DNA of 64,000 nt from Deltaproteobacteria bacterium (lineage in GTDB: Bacteria; Myxococcota_A; UBA9160; UBA4427), in the NCBI GenBank assembly GCA_029261855.1, contig JAJDAN010000078.1, forward strand, positions 1 to 64,000, written 5' to 3'. This document shows positions 8,078 through 16,733 of this stretch, in pieces. The first letter of the stretch is position 1. Every line of letters starts with the position of its first letter. The notes below the pieces were generated by a model. It did no database searches. It saw only the letters and a list, made by a program, of their open reading frames with translations, and was not told the DNA's origin. A program made the translations under genes and the position numbers.

Positions 8078-9577
8078 ATGTCCACTGCTCCCCCGGCCCC
8101 GCGAACCCTGGGTGCGCTTCGCGAGACGGGATACGTCTACCGGAGCCTGCGCGAGGAGCTTCAGGCCAACCTGCGGCGCCACCTGCGTGAGGGCGTACCG
8201 CTCTTCCCGGGCATCTACGGCTACGAAGACACGGTGGTGCCGGCGGTCGAGAACGCGCTGCTCTCGGGCCACGACATGATCTTCCTGGGCGAGCGCGGGC
8301 AGGCCAAGACCCGCATGATCCGGTCCCTGCTCGCGTTGCTCGAAGAGTGGATCCCCGTCGTCGCGGGCAGCGAGATCCACGACGATCCCCTGGCCCCTGT
8401 GTCGGCCTACGCGCGGGAACGCCTCGCCGAAGCCGGCGACGACACCGAGATCGACTGGCTCCACCGAGACGATCGTTATGTCGAGAAGCTCGCGACGCCC
8501 GACGTGTCCATCGGAGACCTGATCGGCAACGTCGACCCGATCAAGGTCGCGGAAGGCCGGCACCTGTCCGATGAGTACACGATCCACTTCGGCCTGCTGC
8601 CGCGCAGCAATCGCTGCATCTTCTGCATCAACGAGCTGCCGGACCTGACGGAAAAGGTGCAGGTCGGCCTCTTCAACGTGATGGAAGAACGGGACGTCCA
8701 GGTGAAGGGCTACCGGGTGCGCCTTCCCCTCGACGTGTTGGTCGTCGCCAGCGCGAACCCCGAGGACTACACCAGTCGCGGCCGCATCATCACGCCGCTC
8801 AAGGATCGCTATGCGGCGCAGATCCGCACCCACTATCCCGCGGACCGCTCGACGGAGATCGAGATCGTCCAGCAGGAGGCGACTCTCGCCTCCGCGGACG
8901 ACATCGAGCTTCACGTGCCCGACTACATGGAGGAGATCGTCGGCGAGATCACCTTCCAGGCGCGCAGCAGCCCGGACGTGAGCCAGAGTTCGGGCGTGAG
9001 CGTGCGCATGAGCATCGCCAACTACGAGACCCTGGTGGCGAGCTCGATCCGGCGTGCGCTTCGCAATGGCGAAGACGAAGCCGTACCCCGGATGTCCGAC
9101 CTCGCAGCCCTGCACGCGTCGACGACGGGGAAGATCGAGCTCGAGTACGCCGGGATCGAACGTTCGGAAGCCGAGCTGCTCGAAGGCATGGCCCGACGGG
9201 CTGCGAACGTGGTGTTCGACGAGATGGTGGGTCCCGACGAGCTCGACAGCGTCATCAAGGCCTTCGACGAGGGTTGGCAGGTGGAGGTGTCCGCCGAGAT
9301 GCCCGCTGCGGAGTACCTGGTGGGCCTGGACGAGATCGACGGCTTGCGCGCGGCGGCAGAGCGCGTGGCGGGAGGCAGCTCGCCCGGGCGCGTGGCGTCG
9401 GCCATCGAGTTCATTCTCGAGGGGCTGCATCTGAAGAACCGTCTCAACAAGTCGTTGCAGCCCGAAGGCGTGCGGTACGGGCCGGGCACCGGCGGAGCAG
9501 GGGCCTCCGAGAAGGGCTCCGAAAAGCCAGAGAGAGGCCAGGGCCCGGATTTCGGCTCGGGCCCCCAAGCGGACTGA
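8078..9577 (+). CDS. Magnesium-chelatase-like AAA+ ATPase (ChlI/MoxR-type)
   Basis: 499-residue AAA+ protein. It shows a Walker A-like GERGQAKTRM (about residues 70-79), a long insertion with CINELPDL as Walker B region, the sensor-1 stretch VVASANPEDYTSRGRIITPLKDR, and a C-terminal helical region ending in a Gly/Glu-rich tail. The order matches the ChlI/BchI-like group that works with VWA-domain partners as protein-remodelling or metal-insertion chaperones. The VWA gene begins 16 bp downstream, which strongly supports such a pair. No tetrapyrrole biosynthesis gene is nearby, so real magnesium chelatase activity is unlikely. CGGAGG precedes the ATG at 8078. Confidence 0.85.
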   Translation: MSTAPPAPRTLGALRETGYVYRSLREELQANLRRHLREGVPLFPGIYGYEDTVVPAVENALLSGHDMIFLGERGQAKTRMIRSLLALLEEWIPVVAGSEIHDDPLAPVSAYARERLAEAGDDTEIDWLHRDDRYVEKLATPDVSIGDLIGNVDPIKVAEGRHLSDEYTIHFGLLPRSNRCIFCINELPDLTEKVQVGLFNVMEERDVQVKGYRVRLPLDVLVVASANPEDYTSRGRIITPLKDRYAAQIRTHYPADRSTEIEIVQQEATLASADDIELHVPDYMEEIVGEITFQARSSPDVSQSSGVSVRMSIANYETLVASSIRRALRNGEDEAVPRMSDLAALHASTTGKIELEYAGIERSEAELLEGMARRAANVVFDEMVGPDELDSVIKAFDEGWQVEVSAEMPAAEYLVGLDEIDGLRAAAERVAGGSSPGRVASAIEFILEGLHLKNRLNKSLQPEGVRYGPGTGGAGASEKGSEKPERGQGPDFGSGPQAD

Positions 9578-9592
9578 GACCGGATCCCGCCG

Positions 9593-11239
9593 GTGAAGGC
9601 GTATCGATACAGCCGCTGGGACGGCAACCAGGACGAGTTCAGCATGGACGTCCAGAGCGCTCTCGAGCAGCTCTCGGACCTCATGATGGAAGGCCTCGAC
9701 GCGCGCGAGGCTCTGGAGTGGATGCGCGAGTACGGCTTCCCCATGGCCGGCATGAACATGCGCGTCATGGGCCGGCAGGAGCTGGTGCGCGAACTGCGTG
9801 AGCAGGTCGATTCGCTCTACCAGCAGTACGACATGAACCGGGCGACGGAAGAGCTCGAGGAGCGCCTCGACGAGATCCTCGACCGCGAGCAGCAGGCTCT
9901 GCAGGCCGCGCACGGTCACGAGTCGTCACGGCTGAACGACTTTCTCCAGCGCCGACATGGCGAAGAGCATCGCGTCGCAGATCGCATCGAGCGGATGCGC
10001 GATCACGGCTTCGAGGACGAGCAGGCCGGCGACGATTTCCGCGAGCTGCTCGAAGAGCAGGACCGGCTGAAGCAGCTCGAAGACTTCCTGGACCAGCGTG
10101 GGGATCGCTTCCACGGTCAGGAGCAGGCGGACTACGACACCGCCCAGGATGTGCGTGAACGCATCGAGGCCCTCGAGCAGATGGCCAGGAACCTGCAGGA
10201 GGGCAACTTCGAGCCGATCTCGCCCGAACAGCTGCGCGACCTGCTGGGAGACCCGGCCGCCCAGTCCTTCGTGATGCTGCGGGACCTGGAGTCCGAGCTG
10301 GAGAAGGCGGGCTATCTGCGCGGCGGTCCGGATGCCGAGCTGACGCCGCGCGCCATTCGAGCCATCGGTGCAAACGCCCTGGCCGACGTCTACACCGCCC
10401 TGAGGAAGGGCCTTCACGGGCAGCACGAGAGCCAGAACCGCGGCGTCGGACTGCCGCGTCCGGACGAGACCCGGCCCTGGCAGTTCGGCGACGACCTGAA
10501 CCTGGACATCGTCCGCACCGTCATGAACGGCGTGGCCCGTCGCGTCGCCGATGCCGCGCCCCTGGAAGGACCCATCCGGCTCGAAGTCGAGGACTTCGAG
10601 GTTCGCGAGATGGACTACACCACCCAGACCACCACGATCCTGTTGCTCGACATGAGCTGGTCCATGTCCTGGGCCGGGCGCTTCCCGGCCGCGAAGCGGG
10701 TGGCGCTCGCCATGGACCAGCTGATCCGGTCGAGCTTTCCGCGCGACCACTTCGGGGTGGTTGGCTTCTCGACCCAGGCACGTGAGATCAAGGTCCACGA
10801 GCTGCCCGAGGTCAGCTGGGACGTCTCCGATCCCTTCACGAACCTGCAGGACGGTCTGCGCGTCGCCGAGCGCATGATTCGGGAATTTCCCTGCTCGTCG
10901 CCACAGATCATCGTGATCACCGATGGCCAGCCGACCGCCTACTTCGAGCCGACCGGCGGCGCGGGAGGGCAGGGCGAGCAGCTGCGGGTCGAGTGGCCGT
11001 CGGGCTTCGGCGGCATCTCGCCGCACGCGGTTGCCGAGACCCTCAAGCAGGTCAAGCGCGTCACCCGGCAGGGCATCACGATCAACACCTTCATGCTCGA
11101 CGATGCACCGGAGCTGCTCGGCTTCGTCGAGCAGATGACCCAGATCAACCAGGGGCGCGCCTTCTATACCAGCCCCGGTCAGCTCGGTTCCTTCTTGATG
11201 GTCGACTACATCGCGCACAAGAAGCTGCGGAGGCGCTGA
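9593..11239 (+). CDS. VWA-domain protein (partner of the AAA+ ATPase)
   Basis: 548 residues. The N-terminal two thirds is charged and helical, with long Glu/Arg-rich segments (about residues 60-200) likely to form coiled coil. The C-terminal third is a von Willebrand factor A domain with a full MIDAS metal site: DMSWS at about 351-355, a conserved NLQDGL segment and the ITDGQPT loop. In ChlD/CoxE-like proteins this domain binds a divalent metal and docks substrates to the AAA+ ring. The GTG start at 9593 lies 16 bp after the ATPase stop. The protein stops 5 bp before the sppA start, so the three genes form one transcription unit. Confidence 0.85.
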   Translation: MKAYRYSRWDGNQDEFSMDVQSALEQLSDLMMEGLDAREALEWMREYGFPMAGMNMRVMGRQELVRELREQVDSLYQQYDMNRATEELEERLDEILDREQQALQAAHGHESSRLNDFLQRRHGEEHRVADRIERMRDHGFEDEQAGDDFRELLEEQDRLKQLEDFLDQRGDRFHGQEQADYDTAQDVRERIEALEQMARNLQEGNFEPISPEQLRDLLGDPAAQSFVMLRDLESELEKAGYLRGGPDAELTPRAIRAIGANALADVYTALRKGLHGQHESQNRGVGLPRPDETRPWQFGDDLNLDIVRTVMNGVARRVADAAPLEGPIRLEVEDFEVREMDYTTQTTTILLLDMSWSMSWAGRFPAAKRVALAMDQLIRSSFPRDHFGVVGFSTQAREIKVHELPEVSWDVSDPFTNLQDGLRVAERMIREFPCSSPQIIVITDGQPTAYFEPTGGAGGQGEQLRVEWPSGFGGISPHAVAETLKQVKRVTRQGITINTFMLDDAPELLGFVEQMTQINQGRAFYTSPGQLGSFLMVDYIAHKKLRRR

Positions 11240-11244
11240 CCCGG

Positions 11245-12855
11245 GTGGCCGGGGTCTCCGGATTTGCGTCGCGCCTGCTCGCGAACGGCGTGCGGGCGGC
11301 CCGGCTGGCGCCCCGAGGCCTGGAGCGTGCCGCGCGCAAGCAGGCCCTGTGGCTGGTTGTTCCCCTGGGTGCGGATCTGCCCGAGCGCCCGCTCGCGCCG
11401 TTCGGGGTGCCGCGCGACGCGACCTTGTCCCACCTCGACCTGCTCCGCAGCCTCGCCCGGGCCCAGGCCGACCCGCGTCTCGCCGGCGTCGTCCTGCGCT
11501 TCGAGGGAAGCGGGCCCCACAGCTTCGGCCAGGCTGCAGCGTTGCGACGCGCTGTCGACGGACTGCGCGACGCCGGTGTGCCCGTGTTCGCGTGGGCCGA
11601 GAGCCTGACGGCGCCGCAGCTCTGGATCGCGAGTGGCGCCGACAAGCTGTGGCTCCCCGAGGCGGGGGTGGTGCAGCTGATCGGGCTGCGCAGCGAGCAG
11701 CTGTATCTCAAGGACCTGCTCGACCAACTCGACGTGTCGGCGGAGGTCGTGCACATCGGTCGCTACAAGAGCGCCGGCGAGATGGCGACCCGTCGCGACA
11801 TGTCGCCGGAGCAACGCGAGCAGCTCGAGGCCTGGCAGTCGGATCTCTTCGATGAGCTCGTTGCGGGCATCGCCCGGGGCCGCGGCCTCGGCGAAGACGA
11901 GGTGCGGGACCGCATCGACCGCGGTCCGTACGCGGCCGTGGCTGCGCGCGAGGCCGGACTGATCGACGGCTGCCTCTACCATGACCAGCTCGAAGACGAG
12001 CTGCGCCCGCTTGCCCTCGGTGCCGGTTCGGGTCGTGACGTCGGCTTCCTCGACCTGCATCGCTACCTGGCGGGTGTCGTCACGGACCCGGGCTGGCGTC
12101 CGCTGCTGCGCGACCTTCCGCACGTGGCCTACGTCGTCGCGACGGGCAGCGTCCATCGCGGGGCTGGACGGCGCGGGATCGGCAGTAGTTCGTTGTCGGG
12201 GCTGCTCGAACGTTTGCGGGACGATGACCGTGTGCGCTCCGTGGTGCTGCGGGTGGACTCGCCAGGCGGCGACGCGGTGGCGTCCGACCTGCTGTTCCGT
12301 GCAGTCGAGCTCACGCGCAAGCAGAAGCCGGTGGTGGTCTCCATGGGAGACGTCGCGGCGTCGGGCGGCTACTACCTGGCCGCCGCAGCCGACGCGATCC
12401 TGGCCGAGGCCGGGACGGTCACCGGATCGATCGGGGTGGTCGGCGGCAAGATCAATCTCGAGGGCCTGTACCGGCGCCTCGGCATCGGCCGGGACGCCGT
12501 CGAGTCGAGCGCCCGCGCGGGGCTGTTCAGCGAGACCCGCGGCTTTACGCCGGACGAACGCGAGGCGGTGCGCGACGAGATGCAGGCGCTCTACGACGTC
12601 TTCCTCGACCGGGTGGCGGCGGGGCGGGGACTCGAACGCGACGCCGTCGAGCGTGTGGCGGCCGGACGCATCTGGAGCGGCCGCCAGGCACTCGCCGTCG
12701 GCCTCGTCGACGCGCTGGGCGGCCCTCTCGAGGCTCTCGCGGATGCGGCGTCCCGAGCGGGCATCGCCGCCGGGGAGCGCTATCTAGTGGACGTCCATCC
12801 GCGCCGGCCGCGTCTGCCGGACCTGCGGACCCTGCTGATGGGTGTGTCGGCCTGA
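11245..12855 (+). CDS. sppA: Signal peptide peptidase SppA, 67K type
   Basis: 536-residue serine protease of the S49 family that degrades cleaved signal peptides and membrane protein fragments. Both halves of the duplicated fold are present. The general-base lysine is in GRYKSAGEM (K175) and the nucleophile serine in MGDVAASGGYY (S373), as in E. coli SppA; DSPGGD and GSIGVVGGK are further family motifs. Unlike E. coli SppA (about 618 residues), there is no clear N-terminal membrane anchor: the first 35 residues are mildly amphipathic and basic. The GTG start at 11245 lies 5 bp after the VWA gene, so co-expression with the AAA+/VWA pair is likely. Confidence 0.88.
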   Translation: MAGVSGFASRLLANGVRAARLAPRGLERAARKQALWLVVPLGADLPERPLAPFGVPRDATLSHLDLLRSLARAQADPRLAGVVLRFEGSGPHSFGQAAALRRAVDGLRDAGVPVFAWAESLTAPQLWIASGADKLWLPEAGVVQLIGLRSEQLYLKDLLDQLDVSAEVVHIGRYKSAGEMATRRDMSPEQREQLEAWQSDLFDELVAGIARGRGLGEDEVRDRIDRGPYAAVAAREAGLIDGCLYHDQLEDELRPLALGAGSGRDVGFLDLHRYLAGVVTDPGWRPLLRDLPHVAYVVATGSVHRGAGRRGIGSSSLSGLLERLRDDDRVRSVVLRVDSPGGDAVASDLLFRAVELTRKQKPVVVSMGDVAASGGYYLAAAADAILAEAGTVTGSIGVVGGKINLEGLYRRLGIGRDAVESSARAGLFSETRGFTPDEREAVRDEMQALYDVFLDRVAAGRGLERDAVERVAAGRIWSGRQALAVGLVDALGGPLEALADAASRAGIAAGERYLVDVHPRRPRLPDLRTLLMGVSA

Positions 12856-12929
12856 GGTGCGCGCCGCCTCGATGCCCCCGCCCCGCAGACGAATCGAATC
12901 CACCAGCACGAGAACGAGAGAGTGAGAAC

Positions 12930-13589
12930 GTGGGCCGAGGCCTGAAATACGACATCCCCGGTGAGGACTGGCGTCGCAGCGTCGACGAGATCGCCGGCAG
13001 CGGCTGGGTGCCACTGTTCGAAGGCGACCTCGAGGCGTCGGCGCCCATCGTCGTGGAGATCGGCTTCGGCCGCGGGGAGTTCCTGCTCGAGCTGGCTGCC
13101 AAGCATCCGGACACGGGCTTCGTCGGCGTCGAGGTGTCCTTCAAGCGCGTCCTGAAGCTTGCGCGCCGGCTGGCGCGGTCGGGGCTGCGGAACGTCCGGT
13201 TGGTCGAGGCACGGGGGCAGGTGTTCGTCGCGCAGTCCTGCCCGCGGACCAGCGTCGATGCGTTCTGGATCAACTTCTCGGATCCGTGGCCCAAGGACCG
13301 CCACGCCGGGCGACGAATCTTCCAGCCGGCGTTCGTCGCCGATCTCGCCCGGGCACTCAGGCCCGGCGGTGTGGTCCACGTGGCGACGGACGACGTCCCC
13401 TACGCGCTCGAGATCGCCGGGCGGCTCGAGGCAGAGCCCGGGCTGGCGAACCGCTTCGCACCGGACCGCTTTCGCGACGAGGTGCCCGGTCGCATCCGCA
13501 CGGCCTACGAGGAGAGCTGGCTCGCCCAGGGGCGACCGCTGCACTTCTTCGAGTACGAGTGGAACGAAAAGGCCGGGCAGCAGCGATGA
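12930..13589 (+). CDS. trmB: tRNA (guanine-N7-)-methyltransferase
   Basis: 219 residues. TrmB methylates G46 of the tRNA variable loop using S-adenosylmethionine. The SAM-binding motif I is VVEIGFGRGEFLLELA; other TrmB signatures are FVGVEVSF, the conserved NFSDPWPKDRHAGRR, and the C-terminal YEESWLAQGRPLHFFEYEW. Length and motif order are normal for the family. The GTG at 12930 follows an AG-rich stretch. The stop codon overlaps the rlmN start (ATGA), so the two RNA-modification genes are translationally coupled. Confidence 0.95.
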   Translation: MGRGLKYDIPGEDWRRSVDEIAGSGWVPLFEGDLEASAPIVVEIGFGRGEFLLELAAKHPDTGFVGVEVSFKRVLKLARRLARSGLRNVRLVEARGQVFVAQSCPRTSVDAFWINFSDPWPKDRHAGRRIFQPAFVADLARALRPGGVVHVATDDVPYALEIAGRLEAEPGLANRFAPDRFRDEVPGRIRTAYEESWLAQGRPLHFFEYEWNEKAGQQR

Positions 13590-14659
13590 GCAGCCAGCTC
13601 AAGGACTTCTCGCTCGCCCGCCTGCGAGACGACTTCGCCTTGCGCGGCATTGCGCGCTACCGCGCCGACCAGGTGGCGGGCTGGTTGTACCAGCACGGTG
13701 TCGAAGACCCGATGGCCATGACGAACCTCGACCTGCCGCTGCGCGAACGACTGGCGAGCGAGTGGCAGAGCCGGGCGCTCGACGTCGACCGTGTGCAGGA
13801 ATCGAGCGATGGAACCCGCAAGCTGGTGCTGCGCACTCACGACGGCGCCGTTCTCGAGGCGGTGCTGATCCCTGAGGAACGCCGGAACACCCTGTGCATT
13901 TCGACCCAGGTCGGCTGTCCCCTGGCTTGCTCGTTCTGCGCCACCGGCGCGCTCGGCTTCACCCGCAATCTCACCACGGCCGAGATCGTCGATCAGGTCT
14001 GCCGGGCGCGCGAGGTGATCGACGCGGCGCCCGCGCTGGCGGGAGAGGAGGAGCGACTCAGCAACATCGTCTTCATGGGCATGGGCGAGCCGCTCTTGAA
14101 CCTGCCGAACGTGCTCGAGTCGATCCGCATCCTCACCGACCCGAAGGCCTTCGGCATGGCACCGCGCCGGATCACCGTGTCCACCGCCGGCGTGGTCCCG
14201 AAGATCCGCCCGTTGCTCGAGGTCGGCCCGATCAATCTGGCGGTGTCGCTGCACGCGGTGCGCGACGAGGTGCGCGACGTGCTGGTGCCGATCAATCAGA
14301 AGTTCCCGCTGCAGGTGCTGCTCGACACCCTCCGGAACGAAGAACTGATCTCGCGCCGCCGTCCGGTCTTCTTCGAGTACACCCTGATGAAGGGGGTGAA
14401 TGACTCGCTCGAGGATGCGCGGCTGCTGCCGGAGCTGTTGCGGGGGATCCCGTCCAAGCTGAACGTGATTCCGATGAACCCCCATCCCGACGCGCCCTAC
14501 GAGGCCCCCGATCGCGACGTGATCGACCGCTTCACCGCGGCGCTCCACGAGGGGGGCCTGCGCGTGACCCTACGCAGGAACCGCGGCGCGGACATCGATG
14601 CCGCCTGCGGCCAGCTGGCTGCCCGGGAAGTGCGCTCAGAACGCGCAAAAGGGTCCTGA
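13586..14659 (+). CDS. rlmN: Dual-specificity RNA methyltransferase RlmN
   Basis: 357-residue radical-SAM enzyme that methylates C2 of A2503 in 23S rRNA and of A37 in some tRNAs. The radical-SAM cluster motif CPLACSFC is followed by GALGFTRNLT, NIVFMGMGEPLLN and TVSTAGVVP, all typical of RlmN. The C-terminal DIDAACGQL carries the catalytic cysteine that forms the enzyme-RNA intermediate, and the other conserved methyl-carrying cysteine region precedes it. The start at 13586 overlaps the trmB stop by 4 bp. The protein is full length. Confidence 0.96.
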   Translation: MSSQLKDFSLARLRDDFALRGIARYRADQVAGWLYQHGVEDPMAMTNLDLPLRERLASEWQSRALDVDRVQESSDGTRKLVLRTHDGAVLEAVLIPEERRNTLCISTQVGCPLACSFCATGALGFTRNLTTAEIVDQVCRAREVIDAAPALAGEEERLSNIVFMGMGEPLLNLPNVLESIRILTDPKAFGMAPRRITVSTAGVVPKIRPLLEVGPINLAVSLHAVRDEVRDVLVPINQKFPLQVLLDTLRNEELISRRRPVFFEYTLMKGVNDSLEDARLLPELLRGIPSKLNVIPMNPHPDAPYEAPDRDVIDRFTAALHEGGLRVTLRRNRGADIDAACGQLAAREVRSERAKGS

Positions 14660-14753
14660 ACCCCCCGCTTCCGAAGATTTTGGGAACTCCGAGGGTCAAG
14701 CCCCCCGACCCATCATCCGAATACACGATGACGGGAGGCGACCGCTCCGGGCC

Positions 14754-15431
14754 ATGCTGTACGCGGTAGGGGACATCCATGCAGAGCACGAGAAGCTCGA
14801 TGAGCTGCTCGAGAAGCTCCCTCTCGAAGCGGGCGACCGGCTCGTCTTCCTGGGCGATTACGTGGATCGCGGGCCCGACGCCTACGCGGTGATCGAGCGG
14901 CTCATCCGGCTGCAGCAGGAATGGCCCTGTGTGTTCCTGCTCGGCAACCACGAGTCGATGTTCCTCGACTTCCTCGGCTGGACCGACGAGGCGTACTTCG
15001 GCGGCGACGCGTTCCTGATGAACGGCGGGGACCGGACGCTGTACAGCTACGGCTACTTCGATCGAGAGACTCCGGACCGCAAGAGCTTCCGGCTGCCCAA
15101 GCAGCACGAAGACTTCCTGCTGAGCCTGAAGCTCCACCACATCGAGGGCGACTACATCTTCGTCCACGCGGGCTTCAGTCGAGAAGAGCTCAAGCACAAG
15201 GACGTCGCCTACGCGTTGCGACGCAGCAAGCCGGAAGACCTGCTGTGGAACCGAACCACCCTCGACCTGCCCAACAACTTCAACGCGACGATCGTCTACG
15301 GACACACGCCCAGCGAGGACTTCCAGGTCCGCTGGAATCCCCCCTTCAGCATCGGGATCGACACGGGAGCCGTCTACGGTGGCCCACTCACCGCAATCCG
15401 GCTCCCGGACGAAACGATCTTCCAGGTCTAG
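14754..15431 (+). CDS. PPP-family metallophosphatase (serine/threonine phosphatase-like)
   Basis: 225 residues with the full set of calcineurin-like phosphatase motifs: GDIHAEHEKL, FLGDYVDRGPD, LLGNHE, a FVHAGF motif and YGHTP. These residues bind two metal ions for phosphoester hydrolysis. The protein resembles bacterial PrpA/PrpB and ApaH-like phosphatases; the substrate may be a phosphoprotein or diadenosine tetraphosphate and cannot be decided here. The ATG at 14754 was chosen because the fold begins immediately after it. The frame is open further upstream but without family similarity. A family of short tandem repeats starts at its stop codon. Confidence 0.88.
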   Translation: MLYAVGDIHAEHEKLDELLEKLPLEAGDRLVFLGDYVDRGPDAYAVIERLIRLQQEWPCVFLLGNHESMFLDFLGWTDEAYFGGDAFLMNGGDRTLYSYGYFDRETPDRKSFRLPKQHEDFLLSLKLHHIEGDYIFVHAGFSREELKHKDVAYALRRSKPEDLLWNRTTLDLPNNFNATIVYGHTPSEDFQVRWNPPFSIGIDTGAVYGGPLTAIRLPDETIFQV

Positions 15432-15471
15432 CGGCTCTCTCAGAAGCGGCTCTCTCAGAAGCGGCTCTCTC
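15431..15471. repeat. 15-bp tandem repeat, 2.7 copies, at a stop codon
   Basis: GCGGCTCTCTCAGAA is repeated at 15431-15445 and 15446-15460 with a partial copy at 15461-15471. The first base is the last base of the phosphatase stop codon. A second, 11-bp-period duplication (GCCTTCCCG at 15476 and 15487) follows directly, all within the gap between converging genes. Confidence 0.9.
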
Positions 15472-15504
15472 CGGGGCCTTCCCGATGCCTTCCCGGGCCG
15501 ACCG

Positions 15505-16578
15505 CTACCACATCAGCAGGGCCGTTCGGCCTTCGTCCTGTTCCCAGTACAGCCGCAGCCGCAGCAGGTAGGTCCGGTCGGCGAACAGGCGCGTCCGGAT
15601 GCTTGCGTTCAGGCTGGTGCCGCTGTCGTCGTCGCCCGCGAGGAAGCGCGGATGGTCGACGCCCTCGAAGAGCACCATGACGGTGTCGGACAAGCCGAAG
15701 GTGCGGAAGTTGTAGGTCCCGGACACCTCGGGCCGCACGACGTAGTTCAGCTGTCCACCGGGCCCGATCTCGAGGCGCTGCAGCGACAGGGGCTCGAGGC
15801 GTTCGTAGTCCGTCGGCAGGATCGGGGGGTAGAAGTTCCGGACTTCCACCTGGTCGATGTCGGACAGTCCAGGCGCCGGGTCGAGGCCGTTGCGGTAGTC
15901 GGCCGGCTCGACGATCAGTCCGGCCTCGAACGGATAGTGCATGATCGAGTCCGGGTCCCAGGTCGAGCCTTCGAAGGACTGGGGATCGAGTTTTCGGATG
16001 ATGTTGTGGAAGGTCTGTGCACGCGTCCAACCGTTCGGAGGAGCGGCCAGCGCCGCATAGACGGCCTCTTCGTCCCAGGCGATCCCGGCGTTGGGGTTCT
16101 GGTGCTCGTGGGGAAAGCCCAGGGTGTGACCGATCTCGTGGACGACCGTGTCGAGGCCGTTCGGTCCGTCGAGGGTGACGTCCCAGCCCAGGTTCATCGT
16201 GCGCTCCTGGCTCGGCTGGTCGAGGATGTCGCGCCCCAGGTAGGACCACGCGCCGTCGCCGGCCTGGAAGCCGATCCGGATCTCGGCTTCTTCCAGTCGC
16301 GTCACGTGTTCGAACTCGAGGCCGATGCCGACCTTCTTCCAGGTCTCGAACGCCTGGCGCACGACCTCCTTCTCGGCATCCGTCGCGCGCCACCGGGGCT
16401 TGTCGTCGAAGAACGCGTAGTGGAGGACGGTGCCGTTGGCCCAGACGCGGTCGAGAGACCGCAGCAGGGACAGCCGGTTCGGGTCGATGCGACCCTCGAA
16501 CTGTCGATCGGGCGTGATCGGGAGCGAGCAGAATTGCTTCGCGTTCTTGCGGGTCGAGCGGGATGCGTTCGATGCCAT
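15505..16578 (-). CDS. Astacin-like (metzincin) zinc metallopeptidase
   Basis: 357 residues. The zinc site HEIGHTLGFPHEH (H147, E148, H151, H157) matches the metzincin pattern HExxHxxGxxH and, with the trailing EHQNP, specifically the astacin-like M12A group. The Met-turn SIMHYPF lies about 60 residues later, as expected. The last 90 residues look like a beta-sandwich of the PPC type (GTYNFRTFG...DTVMVLFEG...RTYLLRLRLYWE), often found at the C-terminus of secreted peptidases. No signal peptide is visible at the chosen ATG, which is odd for this family; another export route or a missed upstream start is possible. It converges with the phosphatase gene. Confidence 0.85.
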   Translation of the reverse strand: MASNASRSTRKNAKQFCSLPITPDRQFEGRIDPNRLSLLRSLDRVWANGTVLHYAFFDDKPRWRATDAEKEVVRQAFETWKKVGIGLEFEHVTRLEEAEIRIGFQAGDGAWSYLGRDILDQPSQERTMNLGWDVTLDGPNGLDTVVHEIGHTLGFPHEHQNPNAGIAWDEEAVYAALAAPPNGWTRAQTFHNIIRKLDPQSFEGSTWDPDSIMHYPFEAGLIVEPADYRNGLDPAPGLSDIDQVEVRNFYPPILPTDYERLEPLSLQRLEIGPGGQLNYVVRPEVSGTYNFRTFGLSDTVMVLFEGVDHPRFLAGDDDSGTSLNASIRTRLFADRTYLLRLRLYWEQDEGRTALLMW

Positions 16579-16733
16579 GTCGAGACTCCGTGTCGTGGTG
16601 TGGGAGGGTGTGCGGGGAGGCCGACCTCACGGCCTCTCGCACCCACGAAGCGTGACACCGCGCTCGGGAGCGTTCGGTATACGGGTTGACACGGATCGGT
16701 GTTTTTGGGGGGGGCGCTTGCGCGCGGTCTCTT

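Noticed and set aside
8027-9919. 630-codon minus-strand frame opposite the AAA+ gene
   Set aside because: Shadow of the AAA+ and VWA genes, with low-complexity composition and no motif.
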